Notes: generated from the letters alone by a model not told the origin. A stretch of 5,768 bases of DNA from an uncultured Ruminococcus sp. (GCA_902773065.1 CACYDD010000266.1:1-5768), one strand, 5' to 3'. Counted from the stretch's first letter, positions 1-5,564 are shown. Program-made: numbers and translations.

Positions 1-1960
1 TAAAATTCGTATTATCATAGTTAGAATCATTTACAGTGAAAACATCATCTGCTGCATCGTGTTTAAAAGCTCTCATATATCCGAGGTTTGTGATTTTGCC
101 TGCGGGATCAACATCAGTATCAGTATAGTCAAACTTAAATAAAACATCTACATTAAAGCTTGTTTTATAATTTCCCTGAAAGCCTTTGATTTTTATATAA
201 ATAGCTTTTACACCATCATTAAAATCACCAAACCCATCTTTTGTATGGATATTGCTGAAATCTATGACGTTGCTTTCAGATGTATTGCCGCTGCCATAGT
301 ATCTGTAATCGCTGTCTGATAAGTCTTTTGTTGTATGATCTCCCATACGGGCAACAGTGGGTGTTTTATCAGTCGAATCATAGCCTACCTTTGAGATATA
401 AATATCATAGTCATAGTTTCTGCCGTCAACCGGACCTACAAATCTTGTTATCTTATATTCTTTGCTGTCAAGCAGACGGAAACCACCATCCTTCATCAGA
501 ACTGTCAACCTGTCATCAGCAAGAATCATATCATACTGAGTATCCAAAGCCAGATGATCACCACTTACATCACCTGATGCAGAAGACGATGTAGTTTTAT
601 ACGTTAAAGACCTTGCAGACGAAGATGTGCTTGCATTCATTACATACTGTCCGCCGATAGTAAAAGTTACCTTACCGTTATTATATATCTTTTTTGACAA
701 AAGCTGGCTGCTGCTGTTATCGGGTCTTGAACCTTCATAAGTAGTACTTACACCCTTGTACACCTCATAAAGACTGGTTTTGGTTGAAGAAAAATTACCA
801 TTGTCAAAATGATATGAATAGTTTGAGATTTTTCCCTCAGCTTCATCATTCAGTTTTTCACCGGATACTAATTCTGGAGAACCATACCGATAAATCACGT
901 TTTCATTTTCGTCAAGATAATGTACTGCCAAAAAAGACTCCACGACAGAATCCTTATCTGCCATATTTATAGGGAATGACAGATAAAACATATCCGAATT
1001 GAGAGCAGCGGATGGTTTATCCTCAAATCTGTAAAATCCCCAAACTGTTTCATCAGTGTACGGATCTTGGATTTGCGTAAGTGGGATAGAAACTCTTTCG
1101 CTCTTACCCTCATCATTTGTCTGATTGTACACTACCAGTATTTTCCCCATCTCTTCATCTGAGGGAGCATACGCCGGATTATTTTTATCTTTCACAGAAA
1201 CCTTTACAAAATACGTATTAAGGTCTGCTGCTCGGGCTTTTTGGTTAAGAATAAATGATGTGTTATATTTATAGGTAATATATTGATTTTTATTCAGTGT
1301 TTCATCTTCATATTCATCATATCCGAGCTCCTGTCTTTCAAGATGGATATTGTAGTAATCCCTTGTCGTATTACATTTAAATTCGATTGGTGTCATTTTC
1401 GTATTTTCCCAAGAGGAATCTGTACAGAGAGAAAAGACCGGATTTTCTTTCAATGAAAAATTGGTTGAACAATTCCGTCCTGTTATCTGCCATAGCATTG
1501 TAAAACCGCCCGCAAGAGGTTCATTAGCAGGAAAAGTCACTGCATTTGTAAAAACATAACAGCTATTCTCCATATCATATGTACAATTCCAATCAGAACC
1601 CGCATTATCTGCGGCAGTTATTGCTTTAAAGGGTGCACCGCTGCGTTTTACAACGCCTATATCCGGAATAGTAAATTTGACTGTTCCGGCAGGATAGCTT
1701 TGCGTCATTGCATAAACGGGCACATAATAGTTCACCGTAAGCTTTGCATTATTTATTTGGTTATTGTCAAGATTCCACGAAAGAGTGTTCGAGTTGTTCC
1801 CGTTATCCCAAAATGTTCCGACAGACCATCCCCGGAGAGTATCTCCTTCATATGTTTTCTCCTCGTCCGCTGATACATAGAAATTCATTCCGTTGAATAT
1901 AAACAACAATGCAAGCATAAACGATAATAATCTTGTTTTGATGTTAATTTGAGTTTTCAT
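1..1960 (-). CDS. Large exported surface/adhesin-like protein, N-terminal part only (3' end outside window)
   Basis: The frame is open from an ATG at 1960 to the window edge, giving 653 residues with no stop, so the gene is truncated by the window and not by mutation. The start is supported by AAGGAGG (1975-1969), 8 bases upstream. Residues 1-31 form a classical signal peptide: basic N-terminus, hydrophobic stretch LLSFMLALLFIF, and a V-S-A cleavage site before DEE. This is not the SipW-type signal seen on its neighbour. The mature part is rich in beta-strand-like alternation, Asn, Ser, Thr and Tyr. Residues about 40-200 (WSVGTFWDNG, LTVNYYVP, FTIPDIG) resemble the N-terminal region of large Gram-positive surface proteins. 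Five Cys (126, 134, 164, 179, 196) fall within that block, and a Ser-rich stretch lies at 443-465. No sorting signal or repeat is visible because the C-terminus is missing. Role as adhesin or matrix component is inferred from architecture and from the SipW/TasA-like neighbours. The gene has its own promoter. Exact family not recognised. Confidence 0.85.
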   Translation of the reverse strand, partial: MKTQINIKTRLLSFMLALLFIFNGMNFYVSADEEKTYEGDTLRGWSVGTFWDNGNNSNTLSWNLDNNQINNAKLTVNYYVPVYAMTQSYPAGTVKFTIPDIGVVKRSGAPFKAITAADNAGSDWNCTYDMENSCYVFTNAVTFPANEPLAGGFTMLWQITGRNCSTNFSLKENPVFSLCTDSSWENTKMTPIEFKCNTTRDYYNIHLERQELGYDEYEDETLNKNQYITYKYNTSFILNQKARAADLNTYFVKVSVKDKNNPAYAPSDEEMGKILVVYNQTNDEGKSERVSIPLTQIQDPYTDETVWGFYRFEDKPSAALNSDMFYLSFPINMADKDSVVESFLAVHYLDENENVIYRYGSPELVSGEKLNDEAEGKISNYSYHFDNGNFSSTKTSLYEVYKGVSTTYEGSRPDNSSSQLLSKKIYNNGKVTFTIGGQYVMNASTSSSARSLTYKTTSSSASGDVSGDHLALDTQYDMILADDRLTVLMKDGGFRLLDSKEYKITRFVGPVDGRNYDYDIYISKVGYDSTDKTPTVARMGDHTTKDLSDSDYRYYGSGNTSESNVIDFSNIHTKDGFGDFNDGVKAIYIKIKGFQGNYKTSFNVDVLFKFDYTDTDVDPAGKITNLGYMRAFKHDAADDVFTVNDSNYDNTNF

Positions 1961-2064
1961 ATTCTCAGCCTCCTTAATGCAATAACAAAAAACACTTTAT
2001 TTTATTGACATTATGTAATAAAATTCCTCGTAGAGAGTAATAATTTATATATTATTTCATTATA

Positions 2065-2093
2065 AGTATAACCCCTTTTTTTGTCCTTGTCAA
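2065..2093 (-). promoter_or_regulatory. Sigma-A promoter of the large surface-protein gene
   Basis: On the minus strand, TTGACA (2093-2088) and TATACT (2070-2065) are separated by exactly 17 bases. This is a perfect -35 and a 5/6 -10. Transcription should start near 2058, leaving an AT-rich leader of about 98 bases before the ATG at 1960. The leader holds weak dyads (AATAAT/ATTATT and TTTTATT/AATAAAA), but I see no recognisable riboswitch. Confidence 0.8.
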
Positions 2094-2166
2094 CATTCAC
2101 TATTCTTCAAAAAGCTGTACATTTTTGTCATTTAGTTGGTTTCGTATTTTCGGGTCAGAATCATTG

Positions 2167-2195
2167 TTGGCACGAACACAAGAATATAGTAAAAT
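2167..2195 (+). promoter_or_regulatory. Promoter of the type I toxin mRNA
   Basis: TTGGCA (2167-2172) and TAAAAT (2190-2195) are 17 bases apart, each one mismatch from the sigma-A consensus. The predicted start near 2202 gives a 100-base leader before the toxin ATG, the kind of long structured leader usual for type I toxin mRNAs. It is weaker than the facing antisense promoter, which fits antitoxin RNA being in excess. Confidence 0.6.
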
Positions 2196-2252
2196 AAAAC
2201 TTGCAAAGCGATCAGCCTACAGAAAAGCGGCAGTCCCCGAGATTATATCAAA

Positions 2253-2294
2253 GGGGGCAAAATACTTTATAAAAGCCCCCTGATGAAAGAGGGG
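2253..2294 (+). promoter_or_regulatory. Mutually exclusive hairpins controlling the toxin ribosome binding site
   Basis: GGGGGC (2253-2258) can pair with GCCCCC (2275-2280). The same CCCC(C) run can instead pair with GGGG (2291-2294), which is the core of the toxin ribosome binding site, across a 10-base loop. The two folds exclude each other, so the upstream G-run acts as an anti-sequestering arm. A further CCCC at 2235-2238 could also compete for the G-run. Occlusion of the Shine-Dalgarno is a known way of holding type I toxin mRNAs silent. The switching behaviour here is inferred from base pairing only. Confidence 0.5.
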
Positions 2295-2301
2295 TGGGTG
2301 T

Positions 2302-2442
2302 ATGAGTACATATAGTGAGCTTATGCAGACTATTAATGTCATCATTACCATCGCCGGTTTTATTCTTAACTTCGTTAAGGTTTACCACGATATAAAAAGA
2401 AGTAACCGCCGGTCTCACAAACTAAGCGGTTACTCTTTGTAA
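2302..2442 (+). CDS. Small holin-like membrane toxin of a type I toxin-antitoxin module
   Basis: This is a 46-codon gene: ATG at 2302, TAA at 2440-2442, with GAGGGG (2289-2294) 7 bases upstream. The peptide starts MSTYSELMQTINVIITIAGF, carries one membrane segment at about residues 10-28, and continues with a basic tail (HDIKRSNRRSHK). This is the layout of the putative holin-like toxin/TxpA-type peptides of Firmicutes, where an MSTYE-like start is typical. Such peptides insert in the cytoplasmic membrane and stop growth when not silenced. The identification rests mainly on context. The gene has a plus-strand promoter, a leader able to hide the ribosome binding site, and a convergent antisense RNA over its 3' end. 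The last codons coincide with a hairpin (2401-2434) that serves as the antisense terminator, a feature recurring in these loci. No cargo genes accompany it. Confidence 0.75.
   Translation: MSTYSELMQTINVIITIAGFILNFVKVYHDIKRSNRRSHKLSGYSL
2394..2434 (-). terminator. Rho-independent terminator of the antitoxin RNA, embedded in the toxin gene
   Basis: AGTAACCGC (2401-2409) and GCGGTTACT (2426-2434) form a perfect 9-base-pair stem with a 16-base loop. Read on the minus strand, the stem is followed by TCTTTTT (2400-2394). The plus-strand side has only CTTTGT, so termination is expected leftwards. Confidence 0.75.
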
Positions 2443-2485
2443 CTATCTTAGGGAACTGCCGTAGTTGGCTGGTCACCTTGCTTCT
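2394..2485 (-). ncRNA. Antisense antitoxin RNA (RatA-like) to the toxin mRNA
   Basis: Bounded by a perfect consensus promoter (2520-2492) and a terminator (to 2394), this predicted RNA is about 90 bases long. It is complementary to the last 49 bases of the toxin coding region and to the mRNA just past its stop. It contains an imperfect hairpin (2451-2477; minus-strand loop AACTAC) likely to be the contact point with the toxin mRNA, plus the terminator hairpin. 3'-end overlap is the usual arrangement for TxpA/RatA-type pairs, where pairing leads to decay of the toxin mRNA. Exact ends are estimated from the promoter and T-run. Confidence 0.7.
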
Positions 2486-2488
2486 ATT
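2451..2488 (+). terminator. Probable imperfect terminator hairpin of the toxin mRNA
   Basis: GAACTGCC (2453-2460) and GGCTGGTC (2467-2474) pair around the loop GTAGTT with two internal mismatches. An outer G can pair with a C beyond. A T-rich but interrupted tail (TTGCTTCTATTT) follows. The hairpin lies 10 bases after the toxin stop, where the mRNA should end. The mismatches make it a weak terminator, and it may also serve as the loop-loop contact with the antisense RNA. Confidence 0.45.
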
Positions 2489-2491
2489 TAT

Positions 2492-2520
2492 ATTATAGTG
2501 CTTTTTTGTGGATTTGTCAA
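2492..2520 (-). promoter_or_regulatory. Consensus promoter of the antitoxin RNA
   Basis: TTGACA (2520-2515), a 17-base spacer and TATAAT (2497-2492) on the minus strand match the sigma-A consensus at all 12 positions. No open reading frame follows before the terminator at 2394, so the product is an RNA. The strength fits an antitoxin that must exceed its target. Confidence 0.85.
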
Positions 2521-2530
2521 CCACTTTCCC

Positions 2531-2581
2531 AAAAAATCACCCCCAACACAGCTGCCATTTCAGTAGTCGTGCCGGAGGTGA
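2531..2581 (-). terminator. Minus-strand terminator of a second antisense RNA
   Basis: On the minus strand, the arm from 2581 to 2569 pairs with the arm from 2549 to 2537 over 13 consecutive positions, three of them G-U. The loop is 19 bases, and TTTTTT (2536-2531) follows after the stem. On the plus strand the same three positions become C/A mismatches, so the structure is stable only in leftward RNA. This direction bias matches the leftward promoter at 2785-2757. Confidence 0.6.
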
Positions 2582-2595
2582 GTGTGTTTATTTAG

Positions 2596-2685
2596 TTGTC
2601 TGTTTTTGATACTTTGTTAGTAGTTTCGGAATTTATCATTCAAATATTCTGTACATCTTTGTCGAAATATGATATAATAACAGTG
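2596..2685 (+). pseudogene. Possible decayed start of a holin-like toxin
   Basis: A TTG-initiated frame reads MSVFDTLLVVSEFIIQIF, which resembles the opening of holin-like type I toxins (MSVFDTL-like start, then a hydrophobic run). GGAGGTGA (2574-2581) lies 14 bases upstream of the TTG, too far for good initiation. A closer GTG start would hit TAG after five codons. The hydrophobic run gives way to unrelated residues, and the frame continues without purpose through the next promoter. A chance match is quite possible. Confidence 0.25.
2650..2678 (+). promoter_or_regulatory. Extended -10 promoter of locus 2
   Basis: TGTACA (2650-2655), 17 bases, then TATAAT (2673-2678), with TG at 2670-2671 giving a TGN extension. 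The predicted start near 2684 yields an RNA of about 160 bases that would end at the hairpin 2799-2837 and its T-rich tail. Confidence 0.55.
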
Positions 2686-2756
2686 TTACCGCCTCCTATA
2701 CAGGTACGGAAGGGAGGTCGCAGCTATGGATCGTTTACATCCTTTTGCCTACTTGT

Positions 2757-2785
2757 ATTCTACCATTTTTCCGCAGGCTTGTCAA
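2757..2785 (-). promoter_or_regulatory. Near-consensus minus-strand promoter of locus 2
   Basis: TTGACA (2785-2780), 17 bases, TAGAAT (2762-2757) on the minus strand: 11 of 12 consensus positions. It sits just past the terminator of the TasA-like gene and points the same way. The first plausible stop for its RNA is the hairpin at 2581-2537, so it drives a separate short RNA and not the surface-protein gene. Confidence 0.65.
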
Positions 2786-2796
2786 CATCCATTTTC

Positions 2797-2847
2797 AAAA
2801 CCCCCGGCACACCGTGTTTATCGGTCTGTCGGGGGTTCTTGTTTTTA
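2797..2847. terminator. Strong, probably bidirectional terminator
   Basis: A 16-position stem (2799-2814 with 2822-2837, loop TGTTTAT) has 14 Watson-Crick pairs on either strand. On the plus strand one of the remaining two positions is a G-U pair and one a mismatch; on the minus strand both are mismatches. The plus-strand tail is TTCTTGTTTTTA and the minus-strand tail is TTTT then GAAAA. It can therefore end both the rightward locus 2 RNA and the leftward signal peptidase/TasA-like operon, whose stop codon is 52 bases away. Confidence 0.7.
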
Positions 2848-2859
2848 TGTTGTGCGTTG

Positions 2860-2876
2860 CCACCTTGTAGAGGTGG
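2860..2876 (-). other. Small hairpin just after the TasA-like stop codon
   Basis: CCACCT and AGGTGG form a perfect 6-base-pair stem around a 5-base loop, 12 bases past the TAA on the minus strand. No T-run follows, so it is not a terminator by itself. It may protect the mRNA 3' end together with the stronger hairpin downstream. Confidence 0.4.
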
Positions 2877-2888
2877 GGTTATGGTTTA

Positions 2889-4652
2889 TTAGGCAGTTGC
2901 AGTCCAAGTTACAAAGTTGATTTCCTCCTGGGCACCATCATCTCTTGCACCTGTTGCGCCGCCTGTAGCTGCTGTATCCTTCCAAGACTCACCTGCACCA
3001 GCCTTGATTGCAGTATCAAGTTCTTTTCCATCCTGATCGAATGTAACCTGAACAGAATCAAGATGTACATTAAGGTCAAAATCAAAGGCAAGATAAGCCT
3101 TATTAGTAACACCCTCATAAAGTTTTACCTGATCTACAAGTTTAGATGAGGTGTCACCTGCTTCAAGGTCATTATTGTAGTAGAACTTAAGATTACTTGC
3201 ATCATAAACAGAGTCAACTTCATTAATGCCAGTAAATGTTGCTGTTGTTGTACCGCCAATCGGTGTCCATTTTTCTTCATCACCACTTGTAACATATTTC
3301 TTAACATTACCAAGTGAAATTTCAACAACTATATCCTCATCAGCTGTAAATTCTGTATCCTCACTCTTGTTATATACTGCATAAATCTTATCCTTAGCAG
3401 CATTTGTATACCATTTAAGTGCGTTAGCAGCCAATTCCTGATACTTTGCATTATACAGTTCCAAATTAGCAGAAGGCTCAACCTTTGTAATGTTACCATC
3501 AACAAGTGTTACTTCAATCGGATTTGCATAAGTACCTGTACCTTTACCGTTTTCTACATCTTGTGCGGGTGCACCAGATTGTGCAGGCAGAGCACCCTTA
3601 ACAGCATAATCAGAAGCAGTACCATTAGTATTCAGTGCATAGAAATTTGCCTTTCCATACTTATCTGTTTCATTATAGCCTTGCATATAGTAACCACTAA
3701 ATTCAACATTAGAAGAACTATTCAGATTTACTCCACTTTCGTTACGCAAGAACAGATAAAGACCATTTGTCATAGGAGTAAAGCTTTCAAACTCAACATC
3801 CTTAAGGCTTGTAGTTGCTGATGTATTATTGGGTACATAAACAACATCTGTGTAAGTTCCTGTATTGCCAGAAGTAGAGATAACGGTTACAGGATCAGTT
3901 TTTGCAACGCTCAAAACACCGCCTGCAATTGTTGCAGGCTTACCATCTTCTCGTGCTGTACTATCCGGAACAACCATTACAAGAGTTCCTGCCGGAATGA
4001 CAACATCTTCAAGAACAGCTGCTGCATCATCTTTTGCTACATAAGTTTGAAGCTTTGTTTCCTCTTTAAGAACATAAGAATACTGTGCATTAGCAGGAGC
4101 ATAAGCAAGACGACCACTCTGCATTGCCTGTACTTCAGAATACGGTCCGGATACCTCTCCAGCATAACCATACTTGTCACCACTTGCAGCTGCATGGGGG
4201 TTAATGGTTTGTGTCTTGTCAAGTGTCTTAAAGTATGTTTCACCATCCCTTGAAAGCTTAGTTAATCCCATACCTTTAAGATTTGTATCTGCAACATCTG
4301 TAGCACCTGTAAGCACATTTTCAGTGTTCCACTGAGCATTAGAGTTAACTGTGGTTTGCTTCTGAAGTAATCTCATATTACCATCAAGATACATTCTAAC
4401 AAAAGCGTCGACATTGCCTGTGTTAACAGCAGAAACGTCTTTGTTAATTTCCTGTCCGGGAACCCAGTTCTCCGGCGGTGCAAAGTTCTCGGCGATTGCT
4501 ACGCCATATTCAGCACTTGCTGAAAGTCGGTTGGTAACTTCATCCTTAGAGGTGAACCACGCGAATGTAGAACCTGCTACAATGAGTGCCGCAAATATGC
4601 AGGACACAGCCAGCACTTTTCTTTTTCTTTTGTTTTTCTTATTCTCTGACAT
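2889..4652 (-). CDS. TasA/camelysin-like exported protein with SipW-dependent signal peptide
   Basis: 587 residues. ATG at 4652 is preceded by AAAGGAG (4667-4661) at 8 bases. The N-terminus is a very basic stretch (KKNKRKRK), a hydrophobic segment at about 13-30, then STFAWFTSKDEVTNRL. This is the signature of SipW-dependent signal peptides, with cleavage expected after Ala31. Residues 59-90 (PPENWVPGQEINKDV, VNTGNVDAFVRMYL) match the conserved core of these proteins; I place it in the alternate signal-mediated exported protein group (CPF_0494-like) from memory. The C-terminal part has AYLAFDFDLNVHLDSVQ at about 519-535 and ends NFVTWTATA. The mature protein has no cysteine, no LPXTG and no C-terminal membrane anchor. 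At 587 residues it is more than twice the length of Bacillus TasA, the extra being a long middle region (about 100-480). Likely role (inference): secreted fibre or matrix subunit. It is second in an operon with the signal peptidase expected to process it, 60 bases downstream of it. Confidence 0.85.
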   Translation of the reverse strand: MSENKKNKRKRKVLAVSCIFAALIVAGSTFAWFTSKDEVTNRLSASAEYGVAIAENFAPPENWVPGQEINKDVSAVNTGNVDAFVRMYLDGNMRLLQKQTTVNSNAQWNTENVLTGATDVADTNLKGMGLTKLSRDGETYFKTLDKTQTINPHAAASGDKYGYAGEVSGPYSEVQAMQSGRLAYAPANAQYSYVLKEETKLQTYVAKDDAAAVLEDVVIPAGTLVMVVPDSTAREDGKPATIAGGVLSVAKTDPVTVISTSGNTGTYTDVVYVPNNTSATTSLKDVEFESFTPMTNGLYLFLRNESGVNLNSSSNVEFSGYYMQGYNETDKYGKANFYALNTNGTASDYAVKGALPAQSGAPAQDVENGKGTGTYANPIEVTLVDGNITKVEPSANLELYNAKYQELAANALKWYTNAAKDKIYAVYNKSEDTEFTADEDIVVEISLGNVKKYVTSGDEEKWTPIGGTTTATFTGINEVDSVYDASNLKFYYNNDLEAGDTSSKLVDQVKLYEGVTNKAYLAFDFDLNVHLDSVQVTFDQDGKELDTAIKAGAGESWKDTAATGGATGARDDGAQEEINFVTWTATA

Positions 4653-4701
4653 AATATATTCTCCTTTTCAATAAATTTTTTCTTACAGCCAGACAGCTGC
4701 T

Positions 4702-4716
4702 ATGACAAAATGTCAT
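4702..4716 (-). other. Hairpin overlapping the signal peptidase stop codon
   Basis: ATGACA (4702-4707) and TGTCAT (4711-4716) form a perfect 6-base-pair stem with a 3-base loop, and the signal peptidase TGA (4715-4713) lies inside it. No T-run follows directly. It could influence mRNA processing or the relative yield of the two genes. The stem is short, so this is tentative. Confidence 0.35.
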
Positions 4717-5342
4717 TCGTTTTTTTCGCTGTTTGCTTCACCTGCACCTTCGGTAGCATCAAGTTTCCGGTCATCGTCTTCCGCCTTAAAATATCTTTTC
4801 AGCAAATAAATGAATACGATAATCATCACTGTAATAGCTACAATATAATACCACCTGAGCTGTACAAAACGAATAATGTACCCAAGCTTAGGTATTCCGA
4901 ACACAACCTTTCCTATTACTCTGTCTTCATCTATAAGAAAACTGTCTTCAGAATCGTTCGCATCACCTTTTGTTCTGAAGCAGGTAACGCCGGTATCCTC
5001 ATAATTTTCAATTTTTTCGGTAACACGGTGAGTAAGATAGGCTTCACTGTCAGCGGAAGGGTTAAATGTAATGACATCGCCTGTATTGATCGTATCCGAA
5101 TCTTCGATATGTACAAAAACGACATCTCCTACTTCATAACTCGGTGACATAGAAGGCGTCAGAACCGTATAATACCGATACCCGAAAATAGATTTCGTTG
5201 GTGAAGCGTCAAAGGCAAACAGCACTGCCCCGATCAGGATGCAGGCAGACAGCAGATAAACAAACACTGTACTTAATATATTGAAAATGCGTGCCGCCAC
5301 AGAAACTTCTGCGTTTTTTTCATCCTGAGTTGTTTCTTTCAC
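4713..5342 (-). CDS. sipW: Signal peptidase I, SipW (ER/archaeal) type
   Basis: 209 residues of a membrane-anchored serine protease that removes signal peptides outside the cytoplasmic membrane. Membrane segments lie at about 17-43 and 160-181, so the catalytic part (about 44-159) faces outward. The last 28 residues form an acidic tail. The motif TPSMSP places the nucleophile at Ser64. YLTHRV places His105 where most bacterial enzymes use Lys, marking the Ser-His SipW/ER type. KGDANDSED (Asp127, Asp130) and VIGKVVFGIPKLGYI complete the family boxes. The start is GTG at 5342; AAGGAGG (5365-5359) lies 16 bases away, unusually far, although the G-run 5358-5355 shortens the gap. No ATG or TTG fits better and the first membrane segment is intact. 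It is first in the operon with the TasA-like gene, its probable substrate. Confidence 0.92.
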   Translation of the reverse strand: MKETTQDEKNAEVSVAARIFNILSTVFVYLLSACILIGAVLFAFDASPTKSIFGYRYYTVLTPSMSPSYEVGDVVFVHIEDSDTINTGDVITFNPSADSEAYLTHRVTEKIENYEDTGVTCFRTKGDANDSEDSFLIDEDRVIGKVVFGIPKLGYIIRFVQLRWYYIVAITVMIIVFIYLLKRYFKAEDDDRKLDATEGAGEANSEKNE

Positions 5343-5426
5343 TAAAATTACAATCCCCCCTCCTTTCCGACATAGTCATCAACTGATGTATAATCACCTT
5401 TAAACTACAAAAACCCACCCCGTAAG

Positions 5427-5453
5427 TAGTATAGAATATATACTATAGTATAG
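5427..5453. repeat. Compound palindrome and direct repeats in the sipW leader
   Basis: TAGTATAG occurs twice (5427-5434 and 5446-5453), 19 bases apart. TATACT (5439-5444) is the inverted partner of AGTATA (5428-5433) across 5 bases, and 5439-5452 is a perfect 14-base palindrome. The cluster lies about 85-110 bases downstream of the predicted transcription start and upstream of the ribosome binding site. It could be an operator for a dimeric repressor or alternative RNA stems. The binding factor is unknown. Confidence 0.45.
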
Positions 5454-5488
5454 TTAAATATCCTATTTATTTAGAGTAGGCCTGTTTG

Positions 5489-5522
5489 AAAAATATGTAA
5501 TTGTAGCAAGAGTACAATTACA
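5489..5522 (-). promoter_or_regulatory. Leader hairpin with T-run just after the sipW promoter (possible attenuator)
   Basis: A perfect 10-base-pair inverted repeat, TGTAATTGTA (5496-5505) and TACAATTACA (5513-5522), has a 7-base loop. On the minus strand it is followed by ATATTTTT. It begins within about 10 bases of the predicted transcription start. It has the form of an intrinsic terminator, but the stem is AT-only apart from two pairs, so it would be leaky. The same dyad could be a repressor site. Confidence 0.45.
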
Positions 5523-5535
5523 CCTTCTTTATTTT

Positions 5536-5564
5536 ATTATACAAGTTCAACTTAATTTTGTCAA
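5536..5564 (-). promoter_or_regulatory. Consensus sigma-A promoter of the sipW/TasA-like operon
   Basis: TTGACA (5564-5559), 17 bases and TATAAT (5541-5536) on the minus strand match consensus at all 12 positions. The start should fall near 5529, giving a leader of about 187 bases before the GTG at 5342. Such a strong core promoter before a signal peptidase suggests that control acts through repression or through the structured leader. Confidence 0.85.

Larger units (their letters stand above)
2531..2750 (-). ncRNA. Predicted second antisense RNA, about 220 bases
   Basis: It is defined by a strong minus-strand promoter (2785-2757) and the leftward terminator ending at 2531. It has no convincing coding frame. 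It is fully complementary to the 5' part of the plus-strand transcript predicted from 2650-2678, including that transcript's ribosome binding site and ATG. This would make it a 5'-overlapping antisense regulator, unlike locus 1 where overlap is at the 3' end. It may be a relic of a toxin-antitoxin module whose toxin body is gone. Ends are estimated. Confidence 0.45.
2684..2847 (+). ncRNA. Predicted locus 2 RNA with a sequestered ribosome binding site (toxin-mRNA remnant)
   Basis: The transcript opens with GCCTCC (2691-2696), which pairs with GGAGGT (2713-2718) and buries a good ribosome binding site that is 8 bases from an ATG at 2726. This is the leader layout of type I toxin mRNAs. The frame from that ATG (MDRLHPFAYLYST) has no membrane segment followed by a basic tail. 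It overlaps the antisense promoter, passes through the terminator hairpin and runs into the 3' end of the opposite gene, so I do not call it a protein. The best reading is a module that lost its toxin body by deletion between the start codon and the antisense promoter. An RNA-only role is the alternative. Confidence 0.4.

Noticed and set aside
280..594. Plus-strand frame of 104 codons, and another at 784-972
   Set aside because: Both lie opposite the continuous minus-strand coding frame, have no ribosome binding site, and give low-complexity Cys/His-rich peptides typical of antisense shadows.
2443..2888. CRISPR array or insertion sequence in the gap
   Set aside because: There are no regularly spaced direct repeats, no transposase frame and no terminal inverted repeats. 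The hairpins are all different and fit promoters and terminators.
2726..2920. Plus-strand 64-codon frame after a good ribosome binding site
   Set aside because: The start is well placed, but the frame passes through the antisense promoter and the terminator hairpin and runs into the 3' end of the TasA-like gene. The peptide is not toxin-like, so I kept only the RNA.
4710..5147. Plus-strand 145-codon frame
   Set aside because: It lies opposite the signal peptidase gene, whose catalytic motifs prove the minus-strand frame.
5343..5529. Known riboswitch (such as c-di-GMP or T-box) in the sipW leader
   Set aside because: I could not find conserved core motifs of any class I know; only simple dyads are visible.
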